Positions 15,125-21,407 of a DNA stretch of 21,407 bases are shown piece by piece. The stretch comes from Bacillota bacterium (GTDB lineage Bacteria; Bacillota; Clostridia; Oscillospirales; Oscillospiraceae). The notes beneath the pieces are model-generated. The model ran no database searches. It was given only the letters and a program-made list of their open reading frames with translations, and was not told where the DNA came from. How positions within the stretch are numbered: position 1 is the stretch's first letter; every line of letters begins with the position of its first letter. Position numbers and translations under genes: made by a program. The DNA is taken from contig JAGFXS010000001.1 in the NCBI GenBank assembly GCA_017861415.1, forward strand, positions 1 through 21,407. The letters run 5' to 3'.

Positions 15125-16351
15125 TCACCTGCTACAAGGCATCTCCCTGCCGCCACGCTCCTTCACGGCCCGGCAGATGCGACCTAAGGCCTCCCGAACC
15201 ACTGGGCGGGGTGATGCTAAATTCAGGCGTATACAGCTCTCTCCGTCCTGAAGAAACATGCTACTATCTTCCAGTAGAACACCGGCTTCAGCGGCAAAGA
15301 ACCGGGTTAGGCGCTCCTCGGGTGGGAAATAAGCCCCCAGATCAATCCAGGCCAGATAAGTGGCTTCAGGAATACAGAACTTTGCCTCAGGCAGTTCCGC
15401 CTTCAAGATTTCCTTTGTCAGAGCCATATTCCCGTCCAGATAGGCCAACAACTGCGCCAGCCAGTCGCCCCCCTTCTCATAGGCAGCCTGGGCCGCCACA
15501 AGACTTATAGGGTTCTCCGAATGATGCTGGCGGGTGTGCCATGTTTTACGCAGTTCGGCGTTTGGAATAATGACGTTGGAGATCATCAGCCCCGCTATGT
15601 TGAAGGTCTTGCTGGGGGACATACAGGTAATTATCCGGTCATAGTCCGGGAACAACTTCGCTAAGGGAATGTGTTGTTTTCCTGTGCGCAGCAGATCGCA
15701 GTGTATCTCGTCGGAAATGATCCAAATTCCCTTATCCCGGCAGAGCTGACCAAAGCGCTCAAGCTCCTCCCTGCTCCACAGCCGCCCCGTAGGGTTATGG
15801 GGATTGCAGAAGATACACAGCCGAACCTTGGGATCCTCTAGTTTTCGGGACACGTCCTCAAAGTCAATGGTATAGTGCGCTCCATCCTTTTTGAGGGGCG
15901 AGCAGAGACAAGTCAGGTGGTGGAAGGTCACAGCCCGCCTAAACGGGGCGTAAGAGGGGGTGAAGATCAGCACCTTTTCATCAGGTGCGCAGAGGTAACT
16001 TACCAGATCGTACAGGGCAGGAACCACACCTTTGGAAGTCATCATCTCCTCTCTGGAAAAGCCCCAGCCGTATCGGTCCTGTGTCCAGCGAACAAAGGCA
16101 TCGTAATATGCGCTGTCCAAATTCGCCGTATAGCCGAAAATACGCCGATCCAGCCTGGCACGGATAGCGTCAACCACCACCTCTGGGGTAGCAAACTCCA
16201 TATCTGCCACCCACATGCGGATCAGCTCCTCCTCAGGACACGGGAAGATAATGGTCTCGGACTCCTTCCCAAATAAGGCATGACGGAAGGCATCCACGCT
16301 CTCCGCATTGGTCCCCCTGCGGTCAATCCGCTCATCGAAATTGTATGTCAT
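15125..16351 (-). CDS. PatB/MalY-type PLP-dependent C-S lyase
   Basis: Fold-type I aminotransferase-class protein of 408 residues, best matching the PatB/MalY cystathionine beta-lyase group, which cleaves the C-beta-S bond of cystathionine or other cysteine conjugates to pyruvate, ammonia and a thiol. Signatures are WVADMEFATPE near the N-terminus, FCNPHNPTGR at about 181-190, SDEIHCDL at 213-220, and the PLP lysine in SPSKTFNIAG (K248). The frame is open to 16396, but the ATG at 16351 has AAAGGA about 10 bases upstream and gives the normal N-terminus MTYNFDERIDRRGTNAES. No sulfur-metabolism genes adjoin it, so methionine synthesis versus a salvage role cannot be decided. No regulatory partner is seen. 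Confidence 0.9.
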   Translation of the reverse strand: MTYNFDERIDRRGTNAESVDAFRHALFGKESETIIFPCPEEELIRMWVADMEFATPEVVVDAIRARLDRRIFGYTANLDSAYYDAFVRWTQDRYGWGFSREEMMTSKGVVPALYDLVSYLCAPDEKVLIFTPSYAPFRRAVTFHHLTCLCSPLKKDGAHYTIDFEDVSRKLEDPKVRLCIFCNPHNPTGRLWSREELERFGQLCRDKGIWIISDEIHCDLLRTGKQHIPLAKLFPDYDRIITCMSPSKTFNIAGLMISNVIIPNAELRKTWHTRQHHSENPISLVAAQAAYEKGGDWLAQLLAYLDGNMALTKEILKAELPEAKFCIPEATYLAWIDLGAYFPPEERLTRFFAAEAGVLLEDSSMFLQDGESCIRLNLASPRPVVREALGRICRAVKERGGREMPCSR

Positions 16352-16432
16352 AGGCTCACGTCCTTTCATGATCTTTATAACGCGCCACGCTGCCACAAGG
16401 GCCTATTTGTCTCTCCATTGGATATGCAGAAA

Positions 16433-16459
16433 AGCAGCCCTGCTATACACAGGGCTGCT
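16433..16459 (-). terminator. Hairpin terminator after the GNAT gene
   Basis: AGCAGCCCTG and CAGGGCTGCT form a perfect 10-bp stem with a 7-base loop, followed on the minus strand by TTTCTG. It lies 14 bases after the GNAT stop and separates it from the patB-like gene. The T-tract is short. Confidence 0.75.
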
Positions 16460-16472
16460 CTCTCAATCCACT

Positions 16473-16766
16473 TCAGCAGCGGTTTTGGTCACAGCTCCAG
16501 TAGAGGAGATCATAATGCTCCGGGTGGCCTTCAAACCACTTAATGGCATAGGAGCAGGTCAGCTTTGCCTTGAGCTTTCGCTCCCGGATGCTGTTCACCG
16601 CAGCTTCCATCAGCAAAGCAGCCACGCCCTGTCCCCGCAGGGAGTCATCCACAAAGGTGTGGCTGATGTTAGCTAAGCCATTTCTCACCGGAAACGTCAC
16701 CTCGGCAATGAGCCGTCCCGTTTCGTCCACAGCAAAAATACGTTCTGCTTCATATTGAAATGTCAT
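16473..16766 (-). CDS. Small GNAT-type acetyltransferase (YidJ/NATD1-like)
   Basis: Single-domain protein of 97 residues resembling the short GCN5-related acetyltransferase family (Acetyltransf_CG). ISHTFVDDSLRGQGVAALLMEAAV is the acetyl-CoA-binding motif with its RGQGVA pyrophosphate loop. TCSYAIKWFEGHPEHYDLL matches the family C-terminus, which has a conserved cysteine and HPE. The GTG three codons upstream overlaps the ribosome site AGGTG, so the ATG at 16766 is used. The substrate is unknown. It is transcribed divergently from the radical SAM gene and ends at a hairpin. Confidence 0.87.
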   Translation of the reverse strand: MTFQYEAERIFAVDETGRLIAEVTFPVRNGLANISHTFVDDSLRGQGVAALLMEAAVNSIRERKLKAKLTCSYAIKWFEGHPEHYDLLYWSCDQNRC

Positions 16767-16784
16767 TGGTATCACCTCACAATC

Positions 16785-16813
16785 AGTATGGCATCAACGG
16801 TCACAGAAAGCAA
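16785..16813 (-). promoter_or_regulatory. Probable promoter of the GNAT gene
   Basis: On the minus strand TTGCTT (16808-16813), 17 bases, then CATACT (16785-16790) preceded by TGC, an extended -10. It would give a very short leader of about 12 bases. A small inverted repeat GTGAT/ATCAC (16814-16826) lies next to the -35. Confidence 0.45.
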
Positions 16814-16862
16814 GTGATATCATCACAAAGCCCCTTTTCTCCTCTTCCTGCGCTTTTTTCCA

Positions 16863-16892
16863 TTGTAATTCCTTTTTCTTCTATGCTATACT
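16863..16892 (+). promoter_or_regulatory. Promoter of the radical SAM/DUF2344 pair
   Basis: TTGTAA (16863-16868), an 18-base pyrimidine-rich spacer, and TATACT (16887-16892) preceded by TGC as an extended -10. Start of transcription near 16900 would leave a leader of about 50 bases with AGGAGG 9 bases before the ATG. Confidence 0.6.
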
Positions 16893-16947
16893 GTTTAAGC
16901 GTTAAAATTTGTTTATTTTTAAGGCTTGATCTATTAGGAGGCATTGC

Positions 16948-18786
16948 ATGAACCAGATATTAGAGCGGATTCTGCCTCGGGTGCAAAAACCCGCCCGCTA
17001 CACCGGCGGAGAATACAGGGCTGTGCAGAAAGATCTGGATCAGGTGGATTTCCGGGCTGCTATCTGCTTTCCCGACACCTATGAGATCGGCATGTCCAAT
17101 TTGGGACTTCGTATTCTTTACGGCGTGATGAATGAGCTTGAGGGTGTCTGGTGTGAGCGCGTTTTTGCCCCCTGGGGCGACATGGAGGAAGAAATGCGCC
17201 GGGCTGAGCTTCCCCTTTACGGGCTGGAAAGCGGCGACCCCATCCGGGATTTTGACCTGATTGGCTTCTCTGTGGGCTATGAGCTGGCTTATACCAACAT
17301 CCTGAATTTGTTGGATCTGGCCGGTCTCCCTCTGCGCAGCAAGGACCGCCCTGAACTCACCCCGCTGATAATCGCCGGGGGCACCTGCGCCTACAATCCG
17401 GAGCCTTTGGCTCCCTTTGTGGACCTGTTTTCCATTGGCGAGGGAGAGGATGTCATGGTTGAGCTCATTGCTCTTCTCCGGAAAGCCACCGCCGAGGATT
17501 GGAGCAAAGATGCTTTTTTGCGGAAAGCAGCGGACATCCCCGGTATATACGTTCCCTCTCTTTATGAGATCTCCTACCACGACGATGGCACCCTTTCCGC
17601 TATCACCCCCCAAGCTGGCGTCCCTGATAAGGTGACCAAACGTGTGGTTGCAGATATGAATACCTCTTATTATCCCGTAGATACCATTATCCCTTCCACG
17701 GAGATTGTTCACGACCGAGTCATGCTGGAACTATTCCGGGGTTGTATCCGTGGCTGTCGCTTCTGCCAGGCAGGCTTTGTCTACCGGCCGGTGCGGGGCC
17801 GTGATCCGGCTCTGCTGCAAAAGCAGGGTATAAAAGCGTGTCAAAATTCCGGCTATCAGGAGATGACCCTTGCCAGCCTCTCCTCCAGCGATTACCCCCA
17901 CCTGCTGGATCTCTGCGACGGGCTGATGGACTGGTGCAACTCCCATGAAACCAGCATTTCACTCCCTTCCCTGCGAGCAGATAATTTCTCCATGAGCCTA
18001 ATGGAGCGCCTCCAGCAGGGCGGACGAAAAAGCGGTCTGACCTTCGCACCCGAGGCCGGCTCCCAGCGTCTGCGGGACGCCATTAACAAAAACCTAACCG
18101 AGGAGGATTTGCTCTCTTCCTGCCGCACTGCCTTTGCCGGCGGTTTTAATGCGGTCAAACTCTATTTTATGCTCGGTCTCCCCACGGAAACCGATGAAGA
18201 TATTCTGGGTATTGCGGATTTGGCCAACCAGGTCCACCGAGTCTGGCGGGAATCTGCCACTAACCGGGCCAGGGGAGTACGAATTACCGTATCCACCTCC
18301 TGCTTTGTGCCCAAGGCCCACACCCCCTTCCAGTGGGAGGCTCAAAACACCCAGGAGGAGTATCTGCGGAAGGTCCACCTACTGCGGGACAACCTGAAAA
18401 ACCGCTCTATCACCTACAATTGGCATGATCCCGAGACCAGCTTTCTGGAAGCGGTCTTCTCCCGTGGGGATCGCCGCTTGGCGGACGCGCTAGAGCTCGG
18501 CTTTCGGCGTGGGGCAAAGTTTGACTCCTGGAGTGAGTATTTTAATCTACCCCGCTGGGAACAGGTCTTTGCCGACTGCGGACTCGATCCCACTTCCTAT
18601 GCTAACCGTGTGAGAACCCGTGAGGAACTGCTGCCTTGGTCCGTCATCTCCGACGGAGTGAAGGATTCATACCTCTGGTCCGAGAGAGAGGCCTGCTACG
18701 AGGCTCTGATCACTCCCGACTGCCGAACCAAGTGCGGCGGTTGCGGCGCTAACCATTTCTGCGAGGGAGGTGTCTGCCGTGTCTAA
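16948..18786 (+). CDS. Radical SAM protein, TIGR03960-type, function unknown
   Basis: Protein of 612 residues. The N-terminal 230 residues carry AICFPDTYEIGMSNLGLRILYG and DLIGFSVGYELAYTNILNLLDLAGLPL, resembling the B12-binding-like domain that precedes many radical SAM cores. The core has CIRGCRFC, with Cys 266, 270 and 273 (CX3CX2C), followed by QAGFVYRP and MTLASLSSSDYPHL. The C-terminal part ends with DCRTKCGGCGANHFC, whose Cys 592, 596 and 599 repeat the CX3CX2C spacing, with further Cys at 605 and 610. I recognise the family known as the radical SAM protein linked or fused to DUF2344. No reaction is established. GGAGG precedes the ATG. The downstream DUF2344 gene overlaps its end by 8 bases. 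Confidence 0.9.
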   Translation: MNQILERILPRVQKPARYTGGEYRAVQKDLDQVDFRAAICFPDTYEIGMSNLGLRILYGVMNELEGVWCERVFAPWGDMEEEMRRAELPLYGLESGDPIRDFDLIGFSVGYELAYTNILNLLDLAGLPLRSKDRPELTPLIIAGGTCAYNPEPLAPFVDLFSIGEGEDVMVELIALLRKATAEDWSKDAFLRKAADIPGIYVPSLYEISYHDDGTLSAITPQAGVPDKVTKRVVADMNTSYYPVDTIIPSTEIVHDRVMLELFRGCIRGCRFCQAGFVYRPVRGRDPALLQKQGIKACQNSGYQEMTLASLSSSDYPHLLDLCDGLMDWCNSHETSISLPSLRADNFSMSLMERLQQGGRKSGLTFAPEAGSQRLRDAINKNLTEEDLLSSCRTAFAGGFNAVKLYFMLGLPTETDEDILGIADLANQVHRVWRESATNRARGVRITVSTSCFVPKAHTPFQWEAQNTQEEYLRKVHLLRDNLKNRSITYNWHDPETSFLEAVFSRGDRRLADALELGFRRGAKFDSWSEYFNLPRWEQVFADCGLDPTSYANRVRTREELLPWSVISDGVKDSYLWSEREACYEALITPDCRTKCGGCGANHFCEGGVCRV

Positions 18787-19450
18787 TCACCGCATCCGCT
18801 TTTCCAAAACAGGCACCGCCCGTTTCATTTCCCACCTGGACCTGATGCGCACCCTCCAGCGGGGCTTTCTTCGGGCAGGGATCACCATCCGACACACCGA
18901 GGGCTTCCACCCCCATCCCTATATCTCCATTCCCCTGCCCCTGCCTCTGGGTTTCTCCAGCGAATGCGAGGTGTTGGAATTTGGCCTTCTGGGCGGTGCC
19001 ACCCAAGAAGATCTTCCCGGACTTTTGACCCAGGCCCTCCCCGAAGGTCTTACGGTGCACCGCTGCTATGAAGGGGGCCTCCCTTTCCGCCGACTGACCT
19101 ACGTTCGCTATGAGATAGATCTTGAGTTTGATGAGCTGCTGGCGGAAGAGGCCGCCCTGGCCCTAAAGAGTATTACCGGCCGTGAGCAGCACATCATTCA
19201 AAAGCGTAGCAAAAAGGCAAAGAGCGGTATGACGGAGCTGGATATCATTCCCCTGATTCATAGAGTGGAGACTCTGGAACCACAGGGTGATCGTCTCCAT
19301 TTGGGTGTGCTGCTCCAGGCCCAGAACCCAGGCCTAAATCCGGATCTTTTGATCGGCGCCCTGCGTACGGAGTTTCCACATCTAACCCCTGCCTACACTT
19401 CCTTCCATCGGAAGGCAATCTTGGATGATGACTTAAAACCTTATGAATAA
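18779..19450 (+). CDS. Radical SAM-linked protein, TIGR03936/DUF2344
   Basis: Protein of 223 residues of the DUF2344 family. The family N-terminus is IRFSKTGTARFISHLDLMRTLQRGFLRAGI, then TEGFHPHPYISIPLPLPLGFSSECEVLEF. It contains many histidines near residues 40-47. In some genomes it is fused to the C-terminus of the radical SAM partner. Here it is separate but overlaps it by 8 bases. The GTG at 18779 is chosen because GGAGG stands 8 bases before it, while the GTG at 18770 overlaps that site. In many Firmicutes the pair precedes RNase G (rng) and rplU; here neither follows. Function unknown. Confidence 0.88.
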   Translation: MSNHRIRFSKTGTARFISHLDLMRTLQRGFLRAGITIRHTEGFHPHPYISIPLPLPLGFSSECEVLEFGLLGGATQEDLPGLLTQALPEGLTVHRCYEGGLPFRRLTYVRYEIDLEFDELLAEEAALALKSITGREQHIIQKRSKKAKSGMTELDIIPLIHRVETLEPQGDRLHLGVLLQAQNPGLNPDLLIGALRTEFPHLTPAYTSFHRKAILDDDLKPYE

Positions 19451-19455
19451 GCGCT

Positions 19456-19531
19456 CTCGGACTTTAACCGAAAGCATGACGCCCCCTTCCCGCGCAGCTG
19501 CGCAGGAAGGGGGCGTTGGTTCAAGTCCGAG
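19456..19531. repeat. Composite 76-base inverted repeat between convergent genes
   Basis: CTCGGACTT (19456-19464) pairs with AAGTCCGAG (19523-19531), AACC with GGTT, ACGCCCCCTTCC (19479-19490) with GGAAGGGGGCGT (19505-19516), and the centre is the perfect palindrome GCGCAGCTGCGC (19492-19503). On the left arm nine bases (GAAAGCATG) are unpaired. No U-tract follows in either direction, so it is not a standard intrinsic terminator, although its position between the DUF2344 and MgtC genes fits a bidirectional transcription block. Confidence 0.85.
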
Positions 19532-19548
19532 GACAACATGGCTACTGC

Positions 19549-20238
19549 TCACAAAATGTTGATGTAATGGATCTTATCGTGCCTTTGAAGCTGAGAAATG
19601 TCCAAATGAGGCTTGCTTACTTGTTCGTCTGAGAGCAGGTCCACCCGCAAGGACAAAAGATTGTTTCCTAAGAAATCAAGTTCACGAATCTCCTGCACAT
19701 TCCATCCCTGATCTTTAATTTCCTGTAGAATGGCACTGAAATGAAAGTCCGGATCCGCCTCCACGAAAAGGGAGATCAGTGCTGGGCTTTTGACATATTT
19801 CACATCAAATCCGCTGAGAATCACCAACACGATCAGCATGGCACCCATCATAATCAAAGCGCACTCGTAAAATCCGATGCCGATGGCCAGCCCCATACAG
19901 GCAGAGGCCCACAGCCCAGCGGCAGTGGTCAGGCCACGAATCCGGTTCTGCTTGGTAACAATTATGCTGCCTGCGCCCAAAAAGCCGATACCGCTGACCA
20001 CTTGAGCGCCAATGCGCAGCATATCGCCGGTCATTCCGTAGTAAAAAACGGCGTATTCTCCCACCATCATGGTGGAAGCTGCACCAATACAAACCATCAT
20101 GTGGGTGCGTAGACCAGCCGCCTGCTGCCGCCGCCCACGTTCCAGGCCGATCAGCCCCCCGAACACAAGCGCCATAACAAACCGAAGGGCGATGGACTCC
20201 ACCGACATATGGCGAAGAGGGTCAAATATTCCAATCAT
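19549..20238 (-). CDS. MgtC/SapB family membrane protein
   Basis: Protein of 229 residues. The N-terminal membrane part has about four to five hydrophobic segments with the MgtC signature GGLIGLERGRRQQAAGLRTH, VCIGAAS, GIGFLGAGSIIV and GLTTAAGLWASACMGLAIG. The C-terminal 80 residues are soluble and ACT-like in pattern (ALISLFVEADPDFHFSAILQEIKDQGWNVQEI). In pathogens MgtC affects magnesium homeostasis and the F-type ATPase. In a commensal-type genome the role is less clear. AAGGAG stands 11-12 bases before the ATG, with its own promoter upstream. No P-type Mg transporter adjoins it. Confidence 0.92.
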   Translation of the reverse strand: MIGIFDPLRHMSVESIALRFVMALVFGGLIGLERGRRQQAAGLRTHMMVCIGAASTMMVGEYAVFYYGMTGDMLRIGAQVVSGIGFLGAGSIIVTKQNRIRGLTTAAGLWASACMGLAIGIGFYECALIMMGAMLIVLVILSGFDVKYVKSPALISLFVEADPDFHFSAILQEIKDQGWNVQEIRELDFLGNNLLSLRVDLLSDEQVSKPHLDISQLQRHDKIHYINIL

Positions 20239-20285
20239 GCGATCTGTCTCTCCTTTGCCACGCTTTTCTCCATAATCTATCCTTT

Positions 20286-20314
20286 ATTATTTATCATAAG
20301 TCATGCAATGTCAA
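20286..20314 (-). promoter_or_regulatory. Promoter of the MgtC-type gene
   Basis: On the minus strand a perfect TTGACA (20309-20314), a 17-base spacer and AATAAT (20286-20291, five of six consensus bases). It leaves a leader of about 40 bases, too short for a magnesium-sensing leader of the Salmonella type. Confidence 0.72.
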
Positions 20315-20350
20315 ATATATCAAAAGGCATTATTAACAGAATATCCACAA

Positions 20351-20370
20351 TTATAAGAAAATTTCTATAA
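20351..20370. repeat. Imperfect palindrome in the divergent MgtC/membrane protein region
   Basis: TTATA-a-GAAA and TTTC-TATAA give nine paired bases with one bulge and a one-base centre, lying between the two divergent promoters. It could be an operator, but A+T-rich palindromes of this size also arise by chance. The 246-base gap otherwise holds only the promoters. Confidence 0.35.
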
Positions 20371-20399
20371 GGATTGCGGCTGATGACTGGTGCGTTTGG

Positions 20400-20428
20400 T
20401 TGCTTTTTCCTCAATTATAAGGTATACT
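20400..20428 (+). promoter_or_regulatory. Promoter of the right-edge membrane protein gene
   Basis: TTGCTT (20400-20405), 17 bases, TATACT (20423-20428). A leader of about 50 bases follows, ending with AAAGGAG 9-10 bases before the ATG. Confidence 0.6.
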
Positions 20429-20484
20429 ATTACGTATTAAGACCGAGCAGCGGTTTGGTTTTTATACCGAAAGGAGCAGCTTCC

Positions 20485-21407
20485 ATGTCAACAAAGTTAC
20501 CGAAAAGTACATCTTTCCGCGTTGCCCTCAGCATTGTGATTACCTTTGTGTTCGCTGCAATCTACTTTTATGTTACCTTGCCGGCTATCAATCTTCACAA
20601 CACCTCCTTCTACAGCTTCCTGGCCGTCTGCCTTCTCCTGTATATTGTGGTAGCCATGATCCTCATGGGCATGGATCCTGGTAAGGCAAGTCTCACCTTG
20701 AAGGATTATATTGCCTTTGCCAAATCTCAGTGCAAGATTGTGGTTGCCATCCTGCTGGTTCTTGCTGCAATTTTTGTTTTAGGCCAGCTTATTTCTCTGC
20801 CGGTGTTTCGGGCCAACGCCTACCATAACCTGCTAAAAGTTGATACCGGCAACTTCTCCGAAGACGTAAAACCCGTCTCCTTTAATGAAATCCCAATGCT
20901 GGATGAGTCTTCCGCTCGCCGTCTGGGCAACCGAAAGCTGGGCGAGCTGTCCGACATGGTGAGCCAGTTTGAGGTTTCTTCTGATTATGTCCAGGTTAAC
21001 TATAACAACCGACCCGTCCGCATATCCAGTCTGGAATATGGTGACTTTTTCAAATGGTTTAACAACCGCGGCCAGGGTCTGCCCGCCTATGTGCTGGTAG
21101 ACATGGTAACCCAAGAAGTTGAGGTTACCCGTATGTCCAGCCTAGATTTGGGCGGCATCCGCTACTCGCCTTCTGAATACTTTACCCGTGACTTAAACCG
21201 TACCCTGCGCTTTAACTATCCCACGTATATGTTCCGAGCCCCTCACTTGGAAGTTGATGAGCAGGGTCACCCCTATTGGGTCAGCCCTCGCGAAACTAGA
21301 ACCATCGGCCTCTTCGGTGGTCCCGATATTATTGGCGCCGCACTCTTAGATGCCACCACCGGCGAGTGTGAATACTACGACGTCTCTGACATCCCCACCT
21401 GGGTGGA
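20485..21407 (+). CDS. Unrecognised membrane protein, C-terminus cut by window edge
   Basis: The frame is open from the ATG at 20485 to the right edge, 307 codons seen. Three hydrophobic segments lie at about residues 13-35, 43-63 and 84-108. The rest (from about 110) is a large soluble part, predicted to be outside the membrane, with conserved-looking stretches such as IPMLDESSARRLGNRKLGEL (137-156), SLEYGDFFKWFNNRGQGLP, PYWVSPRETRTIGLFGG (263-279) and ALLDATTGECEYYDV (286-300). No signal peptide cleavage site or catalytic motif is obvious. AAAGGAG and a promoter precede it, and it is divergent from the MgtC gene. I cannot assign a family or function. It has the look of a conserved family rather than an orphan. 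Confidence 0.85.
   Translation, partial: MSTKLPKSTSFRVALSIVITFVFAAIYFYVTLPAINLHNTSFYSFLAVCLLLYIVVAMILMGMDPGKASLTLKDYIAFAKSQCKIVVAILLVLAAIFVLGQLISLPVFRANAYHNLLKVDTGNFSEDVKPVSFNEIPMLDESSARRLGNRKLGELSDMVSQFEVSSDYVQVNYNNRPVRISSLEYGDFFKWFNNRGQGLPAYVLVDMVTQEVEVTRMSSLDLGGIRYSPSEYFTRDLNRTLRFNYPTYMFRAPHLEVDEQGHPYWVSPRETRTIGLFGGPDIIGAALLDATTGECEYYDVSDIPTWV

Noticed and set aside
16352..16430. Promoter for the patB-like gene around TATAAA
   Set aside because: A -10-like TATAAA is present but no acceptable -35 at 16-18 bases, and it would leave a very short leader. Not strong enough to report.
16960..17712. Open frame of 250 residues antisense to the radical SAM gene
   Set aside because: The plus-strand frame has the radical SAM motifs throughout. 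The antisense frame has no recognisable domain or ribosome site.
19517..19540. GGTTCAAGTCC resembling the T-arm of a tRNA
   Set aside because: The flanking bases do not form a full T-stem or acceptor stem, and no D-arm, anticodon arm or CCA is present. The sequence is better explained as the right arm of the composite inverted repeat.
1..21407. Mobile elements, CRISPR arrays, prophage or toxin-antitoxin genes
   Set aside because: No spaced direct repeats, transposase, integrase or target-site duplications were seen. Gene content and spacing are those of ordinary core chromosome.

Overview
The window reads as core chromosome of a moderately GC-rich Gram-positive anaerobe of the Clostridia, most likely Oscillospirales. 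This is inferred from gene content and order (nusB / TsaD-like / xseA / xseB / ispA / dxs; ylxM / ffh / rpsP / khpA / rimM / trmD; the radical SAM plus DUF2344 pair) and from strong GGAGG-type ribosome binding sites. No database search was possible. I see no rRNA, tRNA, CRISPR array, transposase or phage gene.

Left block, all minus strand (1-10413). A group reading nusB, a TsaD/Kae1-like paralogue, xseA, xseB, ispA, dxs runs off the left edge, with short gaps or small overlaps between genes. It joins transcription antitermination, exonuclease VII and the entry and prenyl-chain steps of isoprenoid synthesis (Dxs and IspA). Upstream of it is a second minus-strand run: an inactive-type M16 protein, an active-type M16 metalloprotease, lgt, folD and asp23. 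The first three are translationally coupled. A tandem hairpin and a probable promoter separate asp23 from nusB.

Middle block, plus strand (10570-14354). A divergent promoter region drives ylxM-ffh-rpsP-khpA-rimM-trmD, the signal recognition particle, ribosome assembly and tRNA modification cluster. A strong hairpin with a U-tract lies between khpA and rimM, and a 14-bp-stem terminator closes the cluster after trmD. No rplS follows, although it is often next in Firmicutes.

Right block (14365-21407). Single genes and pairs alternate in direction: a YczE-type membrane protein, a PatB/MalY C-S lyase and a small GNAT protein (minus); a radical SAM protein overlapping its DUF2344 partner (plus); an MgtC/SapB membrane protein (minus); and a membrane protein of unrecognised family that runs off the right edge (plus). 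A large composite inverted repeat without a U-tract sits between the DUF2344 and MgtC genes.

Several starts were moved from the longest open frame to an inner codon with a well-placed ribosome binding site (nusB, xseA, TsaD-like, lgt, M16, ylxM, rimM, patB, GNAT, DUF2344). No gap between genes exceeds 300 bases. The least explained items are the radical SAM/DUF2344 pair with its second C-terminal cysteine motif, the TsaD paralogue with an altered SGGHT-like loop, the 76-base inverted repeat, and the right-edge membrane protein.
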